From Pseudanabaena galeata CCNP1313 (GTDB lineage: Bacteria > Cyanobacteriota > Cyanobacteriia > Pseudanabaenales > Pseudanabaenaceae): DNA of 64,000 nucleotides. Position 1 is the first letter of the stretch; the number at the start of each line of letters is the position of its first letter. Where the stretch lies: positions 248,001 through 312,000 of the forward strand of contig NZ_CP112874.1 in assembly GCF_029910235.1 (NCBI RefSeq), in the 5' to 3' direction. Under the pieces are notes generated by a model. The model saw only the letters and a list, made by a program, of their open reading frames with translations, searched no databases and had not been told where the DNA came from. Positions 1-8,507 of the stretch are shown here, piece after piece. The translations under genes and the position numbers were made by a program.

Positions 1-2601
1 GGGAAGGGTGATTTTAATTTTTTGACGGATTTGTTTCAACGGAACAAGGCTCTTTTTTATGAGCAGTTGTTGTCGCCTTTGTTTTTTGATACGTTGAATA
101 CGAAGCGTGATCATGATGTGATTGAGTTGGTTGCGGGGGAGCCTTGTCGGATTCCTTATCTAAATGGTGGTTTGTTTGAGGAAGACGATCGGATTCATCG
201 TAGTTTGGTGTTTCCTGTGCAGTTATTTGAGAAGCTGTTTGAGTTTTTCAATCAATACAATTTCACGATCTATGAGGATGATCCGAATGATCATACTGTG
301 GCGGTTGATCCTGAGATGTTGGGACATATTTTTGAGAATCTATTGGAAGACAATAAGGATAAGGGGGCTTTTTATACGCCGAAAGAGATTGTGCATTATA
401 TGTGTCAGGAGAGTTTGATCGAGTATCTGACGACTTGGTTTGAGAATAATGGTTATAAAGTGGTGGGTTTTGTCACTATTGGTAAGCCTGAACAGCCGAG
501 TTTGCTTTCTGAGAATACGGTGCGGGAGGGTCAGTTAGAGTTAGAAGTGCCTGTGGAGGCTGAGTCTAATACTAAACAGATTAATCGGGTTTTGATTGAG
601 AAGTTGTTGAAGAAGACTTTGAGTGATGATGAGAGGTTGTTGGTTGGCGGCTATGCGGATAAGTTCAATGTGGCGTTGGATGCGGTGAAAATTTGTGATC
701 CTGCGATCGGTTCGGGGGCGTTTCCGATGGGATTGTTGCATGAGATATTTACGACAAAGCAGACTTTGTATGGGATTGTGCATGGTAATGCAAATGGGTT
801 TGCGGCTTCGGAGGTGAAGTTAAATATTATTCAGAATAGTATTTATGGTGTGGATATCGAGCGCGGGGCGGTGGATATTGCGCGGTTGCGGTTTTGGTTG
901 AGTTTGATTGTGGATGAGAGTGATCCGAAGCCTTTGCCGAATTTGGATTATAAGATTGTGGTGGGGAATAGTTTGGTGAGTAAGTTGGATGATCAGGTGA
1001 TTGATCTGGATTGGGGAATGAAGGGGATTAAGCAGACAAATATTCTCTATGATGTGTCGAAGCCTGAGAGAATTTTGCGGTCTATCGGTGAGAAGCAACG
1101 GGAGTTTTTTAGTCCTGACAGCAATAAAAAGCAGTTGTCATCGGAGATTCGGGATCTCAAGATTGATTTGTTAATCAGTCAGTTGGAGTTGATGATTAAG
1201 GATCGCGGGTTGGAGGCTGCGCCGATTGGTACAGGCAAAAAGTTAGCGGAAGAAACCAAGAAGCATTTACAAACGCTTGGATGGAAAAGTACGATCTCTC
1301 AGTTAAAGAAGTTACGGGCTAAGCCTGATGGTGTGCTTAACTTTTTTGATTGGAAGTTGGATTTTCCAGAGGTGATGAATGAGCGGGTTTGCGATCAGGT
1401 TGGATTTGATATTGTAATTGGTAATCCTCCATATAAAATCATTTTTGATACTGAAGAGAAAAAAGTACTTGAAGATAAATTCCCAACATTCAAGAGAAAT
1501 AATGATCTGTATGTTGCTTTTTTTGAAAAATGTTTTAAATTATTGAAAAACAAATCAACTCTTAGTTTTATCACTCCTAATACATTCATTAACGGAGATT
1601 ATTTTAAACCATTACGAAAAGAAATCACTTCGTATTTTTGGATTATGGAATTAATTGGTTTTAAAGAATCAAAAGTATTTAGTGATCCAACTGTGTATGT
1701 ATCAATCTCATTTTTTAAAAAAATCAATCAAAATGAGATTGACAATAAAAACACAAAACTAAAATTGAGTAACGAAGACTTCTCTTCAACTATTGTTAAA
1801 AATATTACCCTAAAGTTGTCATCAGAAGAAGCATTTAAAGAGTCTAATTATTTACTTGATAGATTTAACAAAAACTATTTAGATGAGTTTTTCTATGTTA
1901 AAGATGTCGGCTTTAAATACTGGAGTATAGGGAAGGGTAAAAAGAGAGATGGTAATTCTATTGGCGATAGAATTTTATATTCTGGAAAACAAAAAGATAT
2001 TAAAGATTTGCCTTTTATAAAAGGTAAAGATATATCCAAAAATTTTATTAATGAGCCAAGCCATTTTTTGAGACATAATTACAATGACTATTTAGTTAAA
2101 GGAATTGATATCTTTAGATATTCACAGGAATTCCTACAAATTAACCCCAAAATAGTATATAGACAAACTTCAAATAAAATTATTGCGGCTCTCGATACAA
2201 GCAAATATTTATGTGATAAAACTGTACATATTATTGTTCCACGTCAAAATCAACCATATAGTTTAATCCTAGTGTTAGCTTTGATTAATTCTAATTTATT
2301 TGATTATTTTTATAAATTTATCTCTCAAGAAACAGACGGAAGAGCTTTTGCCCAAGTTAAAGCTACTTATATAAAAAAGCTTCCACTTCCAAATATTGAT
2401 AGATTAAAAGGGACATCCATATATAAAGTTGCTAATGAAGTTGTAACTCTAAAATCCGAAGGTAAAGACACCACTGCATTAGAACAACAAATCGACAACC
2501 TCGTTTACAAACTTTACGAACTCACCTATCAAGAAGTAAAAGCGAGCGATCCAGAATTTGAACTAACAGAACAAGAATACACAGAAATTAAAATGGAGTA
2601 A
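1..2601 (+). CDS. Eco57I-type (type IIG-like) restriction/adenine methyltransferase, 5'-truncated by window edge
   Basis: The frame is open from base 1, so the gene starts upstream; the TTG at 22 is not a convincing start. The window holds about 866 residues. Motif I (DPAIGSGAFP) lies near residue 233 of the visible part and the N6-adenine catalytic motif NPPY near residue 475, followed by an AT-rich target-recognition half. The C-terminal DTTALEQQIDNLVYKLY segment is typical of Eco57I/BREX-type methylases. Any nuclease domain would lie in the missing N-terminus. The first 1.4 kb is G-rich on the coding strand and lacks the HIP1 octamer; composition changes sharply just after NPPY. Two decayed copies of its 3' end follow at 3360-3500 and 4190-4302. 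It could equally be a PglX-like methylase; the family call is firm, the system type is not. Confidence 0.85.
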   Translation, partial: GKGDFNFLTDLFQRNKALFYEQLLSPLFFDTLNTKRDHDVIELVAGEPCRIPYLNGGLFEEDDRIHRSLVFPVQLFEKLFEFFNQYNFTIYEDDPNDHTVAVDPEMLGHIFENLLEDNKDKGAFYTPKEIVHYMCQESLIEYLTTWFENNGYKVVGFVTIGKPEQPSLLSENTVREGQLELEVPVEAESNTKQINRVLIEKLLKKTLSDDERLLVGGYADKFNVALDAVKICDPAIGSGAFPMGLLHEIFTTKQTLYGIVHGNANGFAASEVKLNIIQNSIYGVDIERGAVDIARLRFWLSLIVDESDPKPLPNLDYKIVVGNSLVSKLDDQVIDLDWGMKGIKQTNILYDVSKPERILRSIGEKQREFFSPDSNKKQLSSEIRDLKIDLLISQLELMIKDRGLEAAPIGTGKKLAEETKKHLQTLGWKSTISQLKKLRAKPDGVLNFFDWKLDFPEVMNERVCDQVGFDIVIGNPPYKIIFDTEEKKVLEDKFPTFKRNNDLYVAFFEKCFKLLKNKSTLSFITPNTFINGDYFKPLRKEITSYFWIMELIGFKESKVFSDPTVYVSISFFKKINQNEIDNKNTKLKLSNEDFSSTIVKNITLKLSSEEAFKESNYLLDRFNKNYLDEFFYVKDVGFKYWSIGKGKKRDGNSIGDRILYSGKQKDIKDLPFIKGKDISKNFINEPSHFLRHNYNDYLVKGIDIFRYSQEFLQINPKIVYRQTSNKIIAALDTSKYLCDKTVHIIVPRQNQPYSLILVLALINSNLFDYFYKFISQETDGRAFAQVKATYIKKLPLPNIDRLKGTSIYKVANEVVTLKSEGKDTTALEQQIDNLVYKLYELTYQEVKASDPEFELTEQEYTEIKME

Positions 2602-2663
2602 AGCCTGTAATACAAATAAAATTAAAAGTTCCATAAACAATAAAGATAATAGGAGTAAATACC

Positions 2664-2936
2664 ATGTCAGACAAAGAACAACTAATCCATGAACTCGATC
2701 AAGCGCCCGACTTTCTAGTGCGCGAAGTCTTGAACTTCTTTTTATTCATCAAAACTCGAACCAATGAAAACTACAAACAAGAATCTATCCACAAGACCAA
2801 AGAATCTAATATTCCAGATTTTTTGAGCTTTATTGATCAAGTCAATTCTGAGATCCCAACAGAAACAAATATTCCTAAAGACCTTGCCAAAAATTTAGAT
2901 CATTATCTATACGGCACACCCAAAGAACAAGCATGA
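2664..2936 (+). CDS. Antitoxin of a VapBC-like pair (DUF2281-like)
   Basis: A 90-residue acidic protein with an N-terminal helical stretch (HELDQAPDFLVREVLNFFLF) like that of DUF2281 antitoxins, and a polar C-terminal half likely to bind the toxin. A good Shine-Dalgarno (AGGAG, 2651) precedes the ATG. The stop overlaps the toxin start by 4 bases (ATGA), which indicates translational coupling. Function rests mainly on the neighbouring PIN toxin. It lies 62 bases after the restriction gene and might share its transcript. Confidence 0.7.
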   Translation: MSDKEQLIHELDQAPDFLVREVLNFFLFIKTRTNENYKQESIHKTKESNIPDFLSFIDQVNSEIPTETNIPKDLAKNLDHYLYGTPKEQA

Positions 2937-3343
2937 AAAAAGTATTTGCAGATACAGGCTATTGGATTGCCCTACTCAACCCCGACGATGACCTACATCA
3001 AAAAGCCCGACAAATATCAGTTACCTTAATCTCAACCCCCATAGTTACCAGTGAAATGGTATTTACTGAACTTCTCAACGCCTTCTCTGGCAAAGGTAAA
3101 TCCTATCGACAAAAAGCCGTTAGATTTATCAAACACGCCTTTACAAATCCTGAAATCGAAGTGGTTTTGCAGACTGACGCACTATTTCAAAATGCTCTTG
3201 AGCTATACGATCAACGTCCCGATCAAGCTTGGAGTCATACAGATTGCACATCATTTCAAATCATGCAGCAACAAAATATATTAGAAGCGATCGCCTATGA
3301 TAAACATTTTGAACAAGCAGGATTTATAGCCTTGCTGAGATAA
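2933..3343 (+). CDS. PIN-domain toxin (VapC-like ribonuclease)
   Basis: 136 residues, typical VapC length. It starts with the PIN pattern FADTGYWIALLNPDDDLH, giving the first catalytic Asp near residue 7; a conserved Glu follows in the TSEMVFTELLN segment and late acidic residues in the SHTDCTSF segment. VapC proteins are Mg-dependent RNases that usually cut tRNA or rRNA and are neutralised by the co-transcribed antitoxin, here the overlapping upstream gene. A decayed copy of the tail of the restriction gene follows directly. Confidence 0.85.
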   Translation: MKKVFADTGYWIALLNPDDDLHQKARQISVTLISTPIVTSEMVFTELLNAFSGKGKSYRQKAVRFIKHAFTNPEIEVVLQTDALFQNALELYDQRPDQAWSHTDCTSFQIMQQQNILEAIAYDKHFEQAGFIALLR

Positions 3344-3359
3344 ATCGAAGAAGTTTACC

Positions 3360-3500
3360 TATGCTGATACGAGTGAATTAGAAAAGGCGATCGACAACCT
3401 CGTTTACAAACTTTACAAACTCACCTATCAAGAAGTAAAAGCGATCGATCCAGAATTTACACTAACAGAACAAGAATACACAGTAATTAAAACAGAATAG
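3360..3500 (+). pseudogene. Duplicated 3' end of the restriction/methyltransferase gene (tail copy 2)
   Basis: 3390-3500 aligns without gaps to 2491-2601, the last 111 bases of the restriction gene including the stop, with 9 mismatches by my count. Its frame still reads DTSELEKAIDNLVYKLY and ends in TAG at 3498-3500. There is no start codon or upstream domain, so it is a remnant. The TAG is part of the TAGGAGGT ribosome-binding site of the next antitoxin gene. Confidence 0.85.
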
Positions 3501-3511
3501 GAGGTAAAAAA

Positions 3512-3778
3512 ATGACACTCGCCGAACTACTACCCGCCGCCCGAAAACTCACTGTAACAGAAAAAGTTAAACTAATTCGGATTCTTGCAGAAGACCTAGA
3601 TACACTTGAAGACATCCAGCCATCAGAAACCTTAAAAGATCAAAACTTATCCAAAGCAGTTACAACAAAGAGTAAAAAACAACGCCCATTTGGTTTATGC
3701 GCTGGAGAATTTGTAGTTCCCGAAGACTTCGATGCACCATTGCCAGAAGAAATTTTGCAAGCCTTTGAAGGAAAATGA
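3512..3778 (+). CDS. Antitoxin of second PIN-toxin pair
   Basis: An 88-residue protein beginning MTLAELLPAARKLTVTEK, with an N-terminal helical region for dimerisation or DNA binding and a C-terminal PFGLCAGEFVVPEDFDAPLP segment. That last motif is common in antitoxins paired with PIN toxins, where it probably occupies the active site. A strong Shine-Dalgarno (AGGAGGT, 3499-3505) overlaps the stop codon of tail copy 2. ATGA overlap with the downstream toxin shows coupling. Assignment rests on the partner and on the PEDFDAPLP signature. Confidence 0.8.
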   Translation: MTLAELLPAARKLTVTEKVKLIRILAEDLDTLEDIQPSETLKDQNLSKAVTTKSKKQRPFGLCAGEFVVPEDFDAPLPEEILQAFEGK

Positions 3779-4164
3779 AAATTTTGTTAGACACACATAT
3801 TTTCTTATGGTTTATCAGTCGTGATCAACGACTAACGATAGATATGCAAGAAATCATTCAAGACCTAGACAACGAAATTTATTTAAGCGTTGTTTCGACT
3901 TGGGAAGCCATTGTTAAATATCAGTTAGGTAAACTACTATTGCCAGAATCTCCTGAAATATACTTCCCTAAACACTGCGATCGCCATCAAATTCTTAATC
4001 TCGATCTTGATCAAGCCAGTGTAACTCAACTAGCTAAGCTCCCATCTTTACATCGAGATCCCTTTGACAGAATGCTTATTTGTCAAGCCATACAAAATGA
4101 CATGGCGATCGCCACAGTAGACGAAGCAATTAGAGCTTACCCAGTCAATTTACTTAAACTGTGA
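3775..4164 (+). CDS. PIN-domain toxin (VapC-like), second pair
   Basis: 129 residues. The start KILLDTHIFLWFISRD is the classic PIN signature with the first catalytic Asp at residue 6. SVVSTWEAIVKYQLGKL carries the conserved Glu, and LPSLHRDPFDRMLICQAI the late Asp pair. It belongs to the LLDTHIFLW subgroup, different from the first toxin, so the two pairs are not tandem copies of each other. It overlaps its antitoxin gene by 4 bases. Another restriction-gene tail remnant follows. Confidence 0.88.
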   Translation: MKILLDTHIFLWFISRDQRLTIDMQEIIQDLDNEIYLSVVSTWEAIVKYQLGKLLLPESPEIYFPKHCDRHQILNLDLDQASVTQLAKLPSLHRDPFDRMLICQAIQNDMAIATVDEAIRAYPVNLLKL

Positions 4165-4189
4165 CAAACTGCTAAAAAAGGCGATCGCC

Positions 4190-4302
4190 ATGCTGATACG
4201 AGCGAATTAGAAAAGGCGATTAATAATTTAGTTTACAAACTCTATATAATTCACCCATTTAGCTTCACGGAAGCTGAATATAAAGCGATAAAAGTAAAAT
4301 AA
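4190..4302 (+). pseudogene. Diverged 3' end of a restriction/methyltransferase gene (tail copy 3)
   Basis: Reads DTSELEKAINNLVYKLY, then a diverged end with stop TAA at 4300-4302. It resembles tail copy 2 more closely at its beginning (shared GCTGATACGAG then GAATTAGAAAAGGCGAT) and departs from it later. No start codon or catalytic domain is present. It is the third occurrence of this tail in 1.9 kb, again placed directly after a toxin gene, and ends 5 bases before the WD40 gene. Confidence 0.75.
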
Positions 4303-4307
4303 TCACT

Positions 4308-5405
4308 ATGCCCAAGCCGAAGACTACTCTGATCCTTAACCCCAAACCCCAATCGCAAATTACGCTCAGTGAATATATCACCGAGATCGCATGGTCACCC
4401 AATAGTAAATACCTCGCCGCCGCCACCGCCGCAGGAGAGCTAGCTCTATTCGATGAAGCAAAGGCGGGTAATGATCTCCAGCAAAAACTGATTGAATTAC
4501 AAGCACCAACAGAAATTTCGGTAGATTGTCTGGGATTCTCGGCAGATGGGCAATGGCTAGCATCGGGGGGACAGGATGGTAAGGTGCGCGTATGGAAGTT
4601 AGATGGGGAGAAACCTGCGATCGCCGCAACCCTCGATCTTGGCAAAACATGGATCGAGCATCTAGTTTGGCATCCCACACGCGCTGAATTTGCGTTTAGC
4701 TTCGGCAAATATGTGCAAATCTGGAGCGCGGAAACTTTAGATATTGTAACGACTTTGCATTTTGAGCAGTCAACGGTTTTGGCGATCGCTTGGCATCCAA
4801 ACGGCGAATATCTTACAGTTGGCGGTGATGGAGGGATTAGAGTTTGGTCTGCTAAGGATTGGTATGAAGATCCAATTCCATTTGAAATGCCTACTGCTAC
4901 ATCTAAATTGGCTTGGGATCGCATTGGAGAATATCTAGTCGCCAGTACTCTCGACAACTTAGTAGTGGTGATGCAATGGCTCGGAACTGATTTTGATGCT
5001 TCACCTTGGCGGATGCAGGGCTTTCCTGGAAAGATCCGCTCCTTTGATTGGTCTGCGAGCAAAACTTCGCCGTTATTGTCTTCCTCTAGTGGCTCGGATG
5101 TGGTCGTATGGGAAAAACACGCTGACCTGAATGTGGGTTGGGAAGGTGAAGTGATTAAAGGGCACAACAGCATTGTGGGTATTGTTGCTTTTAAGCCCAA
5201 ATCAGCAATACTGGTTTCTGCCGATGAAAATGGCAGAATTGCTATTTGGAAAGATGCTAAGGATTGGGTGCAGGCTTTAGAAACGCCAATGGGTGAGATT
5301 ACGGCTTTGCAATGGCAACCTCATGGCAAAAAGTTAGCCGCCGCCAATGCTGATGGAGAGCTAATGCTTTGGACTGAATCTTCACAGGGCAAAGGTTTTC
5401 GATAA
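4308..5405 (+). CDS. WD40-repeat protein
   Basis: 365 residues with about seven WD40-like blades, seen as recurring patterns such as ITEIAWSPNSKYLAAA, DCLGFSADGQWLASGGQDGKVRVW, AIAWHPNGEYLTVGGDGGIRVW and ITALQWQPHGKKLAAANADGELMLW. A full propeller is expected to act as a protein-interaction scaffold; there is no catalytic domain, signal peptide or membrane segment. The start ATG lies 5 bases after tail copy 3. A long stem-loop terminator follows the stop immediately. The partner is unknown. Confidence 0.85.
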   Translation: MPKPKTTLILNPKPQSQITLSEYITEIAWSPNSKYLAAATAAGELALFDEAKAGNDLQQKLIELQAPTEISVDCLGFSADGQWLASGGQDGKVRVWKLDGEKPAIAATLDLGKTWIEHLVWHPTRAEFAFSFGKYVQIWSAETLDIVTTLHFEQSTVLAIAWHPNGEYLTVGGDGGIRVWSAKDWYEDPIPFEMPTATSKLAWDRIGEYLVASTLDNLVVVMQWLGTDFDASPWRMQGFPGKIRSFDWSASKTSPLLSSSSGSDVVVWEKHADLNVGWEGEVIKGHNSIVGIVAFKPKSAILVSADENGRIAIWKDAKDWVQALETPMGEITALQWQPHGKKLAAANADGELMLWTESSQGKGFR

Positions 5406-5436
5406 GTAAAAGGCATCACTTAGTGATGCCTTTTAC
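5406..5436 (+). terminator. Stem-loop terminator after WD40 gene
   Basis: A perfect 15-bp inverted repeat (GTAAAAGGCATCACT and its complement) with one central base, starting right after the WD40 stop codon. The descending arm contains TTTT. Confidence 0.8.
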
Positions 5437-5449
5437 TGGGATTGGTTTT

Positions 5450-5490
5450 AAAAACGCAAAATGGCGTAGCCATTTTGTGTTTTGGTATAA
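5450..5490. repeat. Half copy of double-hairpin repeat family B
   Basis: Hairpin AAAATGG-CGTAG-CCATTTT with the TTTTGGTATA end of family B, preceded by the ACTGGG-ATTGGTTT spacer. Only one of the two hairpins of the full element is present. Confidence 0.7.
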
Positions 5491-5554
5491 AGCACACATA
5501 CCGTGATATCATAACAATTGCTTTGCTTAGCCTAAGAACCTACATGACATATTT

Positions 5555-5641
5555 GGAGAGGTGGCAGAGTGGTTGAATGCGTCTGACTCGAAATCAGATT
5601 TAGGGTCACACCTAACGGGAGTTCGAATCTCCCCCTCTCCG
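5555..5641 (+). tRNA. tRNA-Ser (anticodon CGA)
   Basis: Acceptor arms GGAGAGG and CCTCTCC pair exactly. The anticodon stem TCTGA/TCAGA encloses CTCGAAA, giving anticodon CGA, which reads UCG. A long variable arm (TAGGGTCACACCTA) and a T arm with GTTCGAATC identify a class II serine tRNA. The discriminator is G5641; CCA is not directly encoded. Confidence 0.95.
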
Positions 5642-5652
5642 TACCATAAAAA

Positions 5653-5803
5653 TAACCTCAGTTCGGGTTAATTTCAAACTACTTCCTAAGATAGGATTCG
5701 CGCAGCGAACCCTATCTTAGAGCAAAAACAGTAAAAACCTCGCTTCGCGAGGCTTTTACTGTTTTTGCTCTTAAAATTTTGTAGCTTATCCCGAACTCAC
5801 GTA
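5653..5803. repeat. TA-ended double-hairpin element (family C variant)
   Basis: Ends TAACCTCAGTTCGGG and CCCGAACTCACGTA are inverted repeats. Inside are two long hairpins: 5686-5720 (CTAAGATAGG arms, apex TTCGC-GCA-GCGAA) and 5720-5770 (GAGCAAAAACAG arms, apex CCTCGC-TTC-GCGAGG). Ends match family C at 33444 and 47359; the interior differs. Confidence 0.75.
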
Positions 5804-5867
5804 AAAAATAATAAGGTAATAAGGAGAGATTGCTGCGTCGCAGCAATCTCTCCTTATTATTTTTTAC
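5801..5867. terminator. Long hairpin between tRNA-Ser and hybrid kinase, terminator for the kinase
   Basis: GTAAAAAATAATAAGG and its complement enclose AGAGATTGCTGCG-TCG-CAGCAATCTCT. It lies 9 bases beyond the stop of the minus-strand kinase gene and has T-rich arms on both strands. Confidence 0.65.
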
Positions 5868-5876
5868 AGCGCGTTG

Positions 5877-8408
5877 CTATATGATCCAACTCCGCAAATT
5901 CTCTTTAAGTTTTTGTTTGATAATCCAATCCTCAAGCGTCTCCTTAAGTTGTTGTCTACGGATTGGCTTACTAAGAAAATCATCCATTCCCATCGCTAAA
6001 CAGCGATCGCGATCTTCTGTAAAGGCATTAGCAGTCATAGCAATGATCACGACATGTTTTGATGACCTTGTAGTAGATTCGAGTTGACGGATAACTTGAG
6101 TTGTAGCATATCCATCCAATAAAGGCATCTGACAATCCATCAAGATAATATCGTAATCTTTAGACTGCATTAACTCCAATACCTGTTCTCCATTCTCCGC
6201 TAAATCTGCTTGACATCCCAATTGGGATAAATACGTCATTGTCACTTTCTGATTGACAATATTATCTTCGGCTAATAGAATTTTCGATTTTCTTAACTCT
6301 TCTAACCCAATATTTGGCTTAGAGTTATCTCGAAGATGGTGAATAACTGCACTCGCAGCAGAATCATTAGGTAAAACTGGATGCTCAATACCCAGAGATA
6401 AATACAGGGATTTAAGTAGTCGCTGCGCCTTAAAAGGCTTCGTAACATACCCACAAAATCCTTGATGGATGATTGTTTCCGTTTCACCTTGTCTGTTGGC
6501 AGTCAGCATTGCCATAATCGGTAAATCGGCAAATCCTTCTTTCCCATGAATTAGCTGGACTAATTTAGAACCATTAAAACTAGTCAGTCCCCAATCTATA
6601 ATGGCAACATCAACCTTGTGACTAGTATCGAGATATTTGAGTGCGTCAACAATATTAGATACCTCATAGACTTCTGCACCAAATTTAGCGAGTTCATAAC
6701 CTATAGCATGGCGAGTATGTCGGTTTGCATCAACTACTAAAATACTCCGCTTACCTAAAGCATGAGCATTATCATCTAGAGGTGGGGGATTTGAAATGGG
6801 TTGGAGCGCGAAAGGAATCCTAAACCAAAAACAAGTCCCTTTGCCATTCTCGACGGGGCTAGATACACCGATCTCACCTTGCATTAGCTCCACCAACTGA
6901 CGACAGATTGCTAGTCCTAGTCCAGTACCACCAAAACGGCGATTGGTAGAGGTGTCAACTTGGGAAAAAGGTTTAAATAGCTTATCTTGATTTTTGGAAT
7001 CAATGCCAATACCCGTGTCAATGACTGAGAATCGCAAATAGACTGGAGATTGTGGCGAATCCTTATTTGTTAGAGGGTTGTCTTGCTCAAAATTGCGATC
7101 GCGTTCGACGCGCACAACAATCTCGCCCTCAGTCGTAAATTTAATTGCATTACCAATTAAATTCATCATAATTTGTCTAAATCTAACAGTATCTGCTATT
7201 AATAAATTTGGTAAGCCTTTATCAAAACAAGCATTAATTTCTAGTCCTTGATTATGGGCTTGTAATGCAAAAAGCTCCAAAATTTCTTCTATACACTTGT
7301 TCAAATCAAAGGGTAGATTCTCTAATTTTAATTGTCCTTCTTCTAATTTTGACAAATCTAAAATACGGTTAATTAAACTAAGCAATAAATTGCCGCTCAA
7401 CCGAATATTTTCTACAAAATCCTGTTGACGATCATCTAGAGGTGTTGCAAGTAATAGCTCGGTCATTCCCAAAACCCCATTCATGGGAGTCCGAATTTCA
7501 TGACTCATATTTGCTAAGAAAATGGTCTTAGCTTTTGCTGATTGCTCAGCAAATTGTCTCGCGGCTAATAGTTCTTGTTCTTTTCGCTTCAGTTCTGTAA
7601 TATTACGACCAACATAGACAAAATTATGGCTAGATTCAACATTATACTCAAGTTGATGGTTTTGGATAGTTGAGCAAGAGAAAGATATCAAAATCTCCTC
7701 ACTAGTTTTTGATAGACATAATATTTCGATATTTGTAAAATATCGATCGCTATCTAACAACTGTTCATTATTTAACTGGTTTTTTAGATAATTTTGATGA
7801 ATCAAATCTAATTGATTAGGATTTTTAAATAATGAAGCGATCGACCCATTCACTAGTTCATCTTGAGAATAACCAAATAAGTTGATCGCCGCAGGGTTAA
7901 TCGTCTTAATTTTGCCTTGATAATCAGTGACAATTAGAGAATCAGCCATCGCAGAAATAATTTTGTCAATATATTCCTTTGATTTTAATAAAGCATTAGC
8001 GAGTAAATCTGATTCATTAGCTCTTTGCATTAATGTCTGGGACATTATCATCACATCTGTGGCATCTTCAATGCAGATAATAATATTCTTATCTTCTTCT
8101 TCTAATTCATTTGTGCCAATAATATAGAAATTAAAATAGAGAGGTTCTTGAGGATTGAGTGAACGACACACTCCTTTAATTTCAAGACTAGTAAGTTGGT
8201 TGAGCCAAATATTATTAAAAGATTCTTCTAACCCAATTATTTCTGGAAATGCATTCCGAATATCTTTGTTTAGTAATGATTCGTAGGGATATTCAGAAAA
8301 TCGTTCGGCTCCATAGGAAGTATCAGTAATCACAAACTGTCGATCAATCGTAATAAACGATCGCTCTGAAGCAGTGAGAAGTTTTTTTAGAAGTTTTGAC
8401 TGTTTCAT
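5877..8408 (-). CDS. Hybrid sensor histidine kinase with two receiver domains
   Basis: About 843 residues; I start at the ATG at 8408 (MKQSKLL) rather than the TTG at 8429. Order: PAS-like sensor (about 10-120), PAS (about 155-275), HisKA with phospho-acceptor His near 303 in NMSHEIRTPMNG, HATPase_c with G boxes (DTGIGI, GGTGLGL), receiver 1 (about 560-680, Asp in IIDWGL, TKPF), receiver 2 (about 710-825, Asp in ILMDCQMP, SKPI). No membrane segment, so cytosolic. No HPt domain or separate output protein is present. It lies 99 bases downstream of the Rab-like GTPase on the same strand and could share its transcript; a functional link is inference. Confidence 0.92.
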   Translation of the reverse strand: MKQSKLLKKLLTASERSFITIDRQFVITDTSYGAERFSEYPYESLLNKDIRNAFPEIIGLEESFNNIWLNQLTSLEIKGVCRSLNPQEPLYFNFYIIGTNELEEEDKNIIICIEDATDVMIMSQTLMQRANESDLLANALLKSKEYIDKIISAMADSLIVTDYQGKIKTINPAAINLFGYSQDELVNGSIASLFKNPNQLDLIHQNYLKNQLNNEQLLDSDRYFTNIEILCLSKTSEEILISFSCSTIQNHQLEYNVESSHNFVYVGRNITELKRKEQELLAARQFAEQSAKAKTIFLANMSHEIRTPMNGVLGMTELLLATPLDDRQQDFVENIRLSGNLLLSLINRILDLSKLEEGQLKLENLPFDLNKCIEEILELFALQAHNQGLEINACFDKGLPNLLIADTVRFRQIMMNLIGNAIKFTTEGEIVVRVERDRNFEQDNPLTNKDSPQSPVYLRFSVIDTGIGIDSKNQDKLFKPFSQVDTSTNRRFGGTGLGLAICRQLVELMQGEIGVSSPVENGKGTCFWFRIPFALQPISNPPPLDDNAHALGKRSILVVDANRHTRHAIGYELAKFGAEVYEVSNIVDALKYLDTSHKVDVAIIDWGLTSFNGSKLVQLIHGKEGFADLPIMAMLTANRQGETETIIHQGFCGYVTKPFKAQRLLKSLYLSLGIEHPVLPNDSAASAVIHHLRDNSKPNIGLEELRKSKILLAEDNIVNQKVTMTYLSQLGCQADLAENGEQVLELMQSKDYDIILMDCQMPLLDGYATTQVIRQLESTTRSSKHVVIIAMTANAFTEDRDRCLAMGMDDFLSKPIRRQQLKETLEDWIIKQKLKENLRSWII

Positions 8409-8507
8409 AGCAGTTAATGATTTGATCAATAAGAATGCTGAACGATTATTTATTGGAAATATTCTTACTTGTAGCCTTCTAATACTTTGATTGTAGTCGT
8501 AGGGCCT

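Noticed and set aside
4265-5200. Long open frame of 311 residues on the minus strand
   Set aside because: It lies wholly antisense to the WD40 gene, has no domain pattern and arises from the codon bias of the real frame.
5555-5803. Integrated element using tRNA-Ser as attachment site
   Set aside because: No copy of the tRNA 3' end was found downstream and no integrase is present; only palindromic repeats follow.
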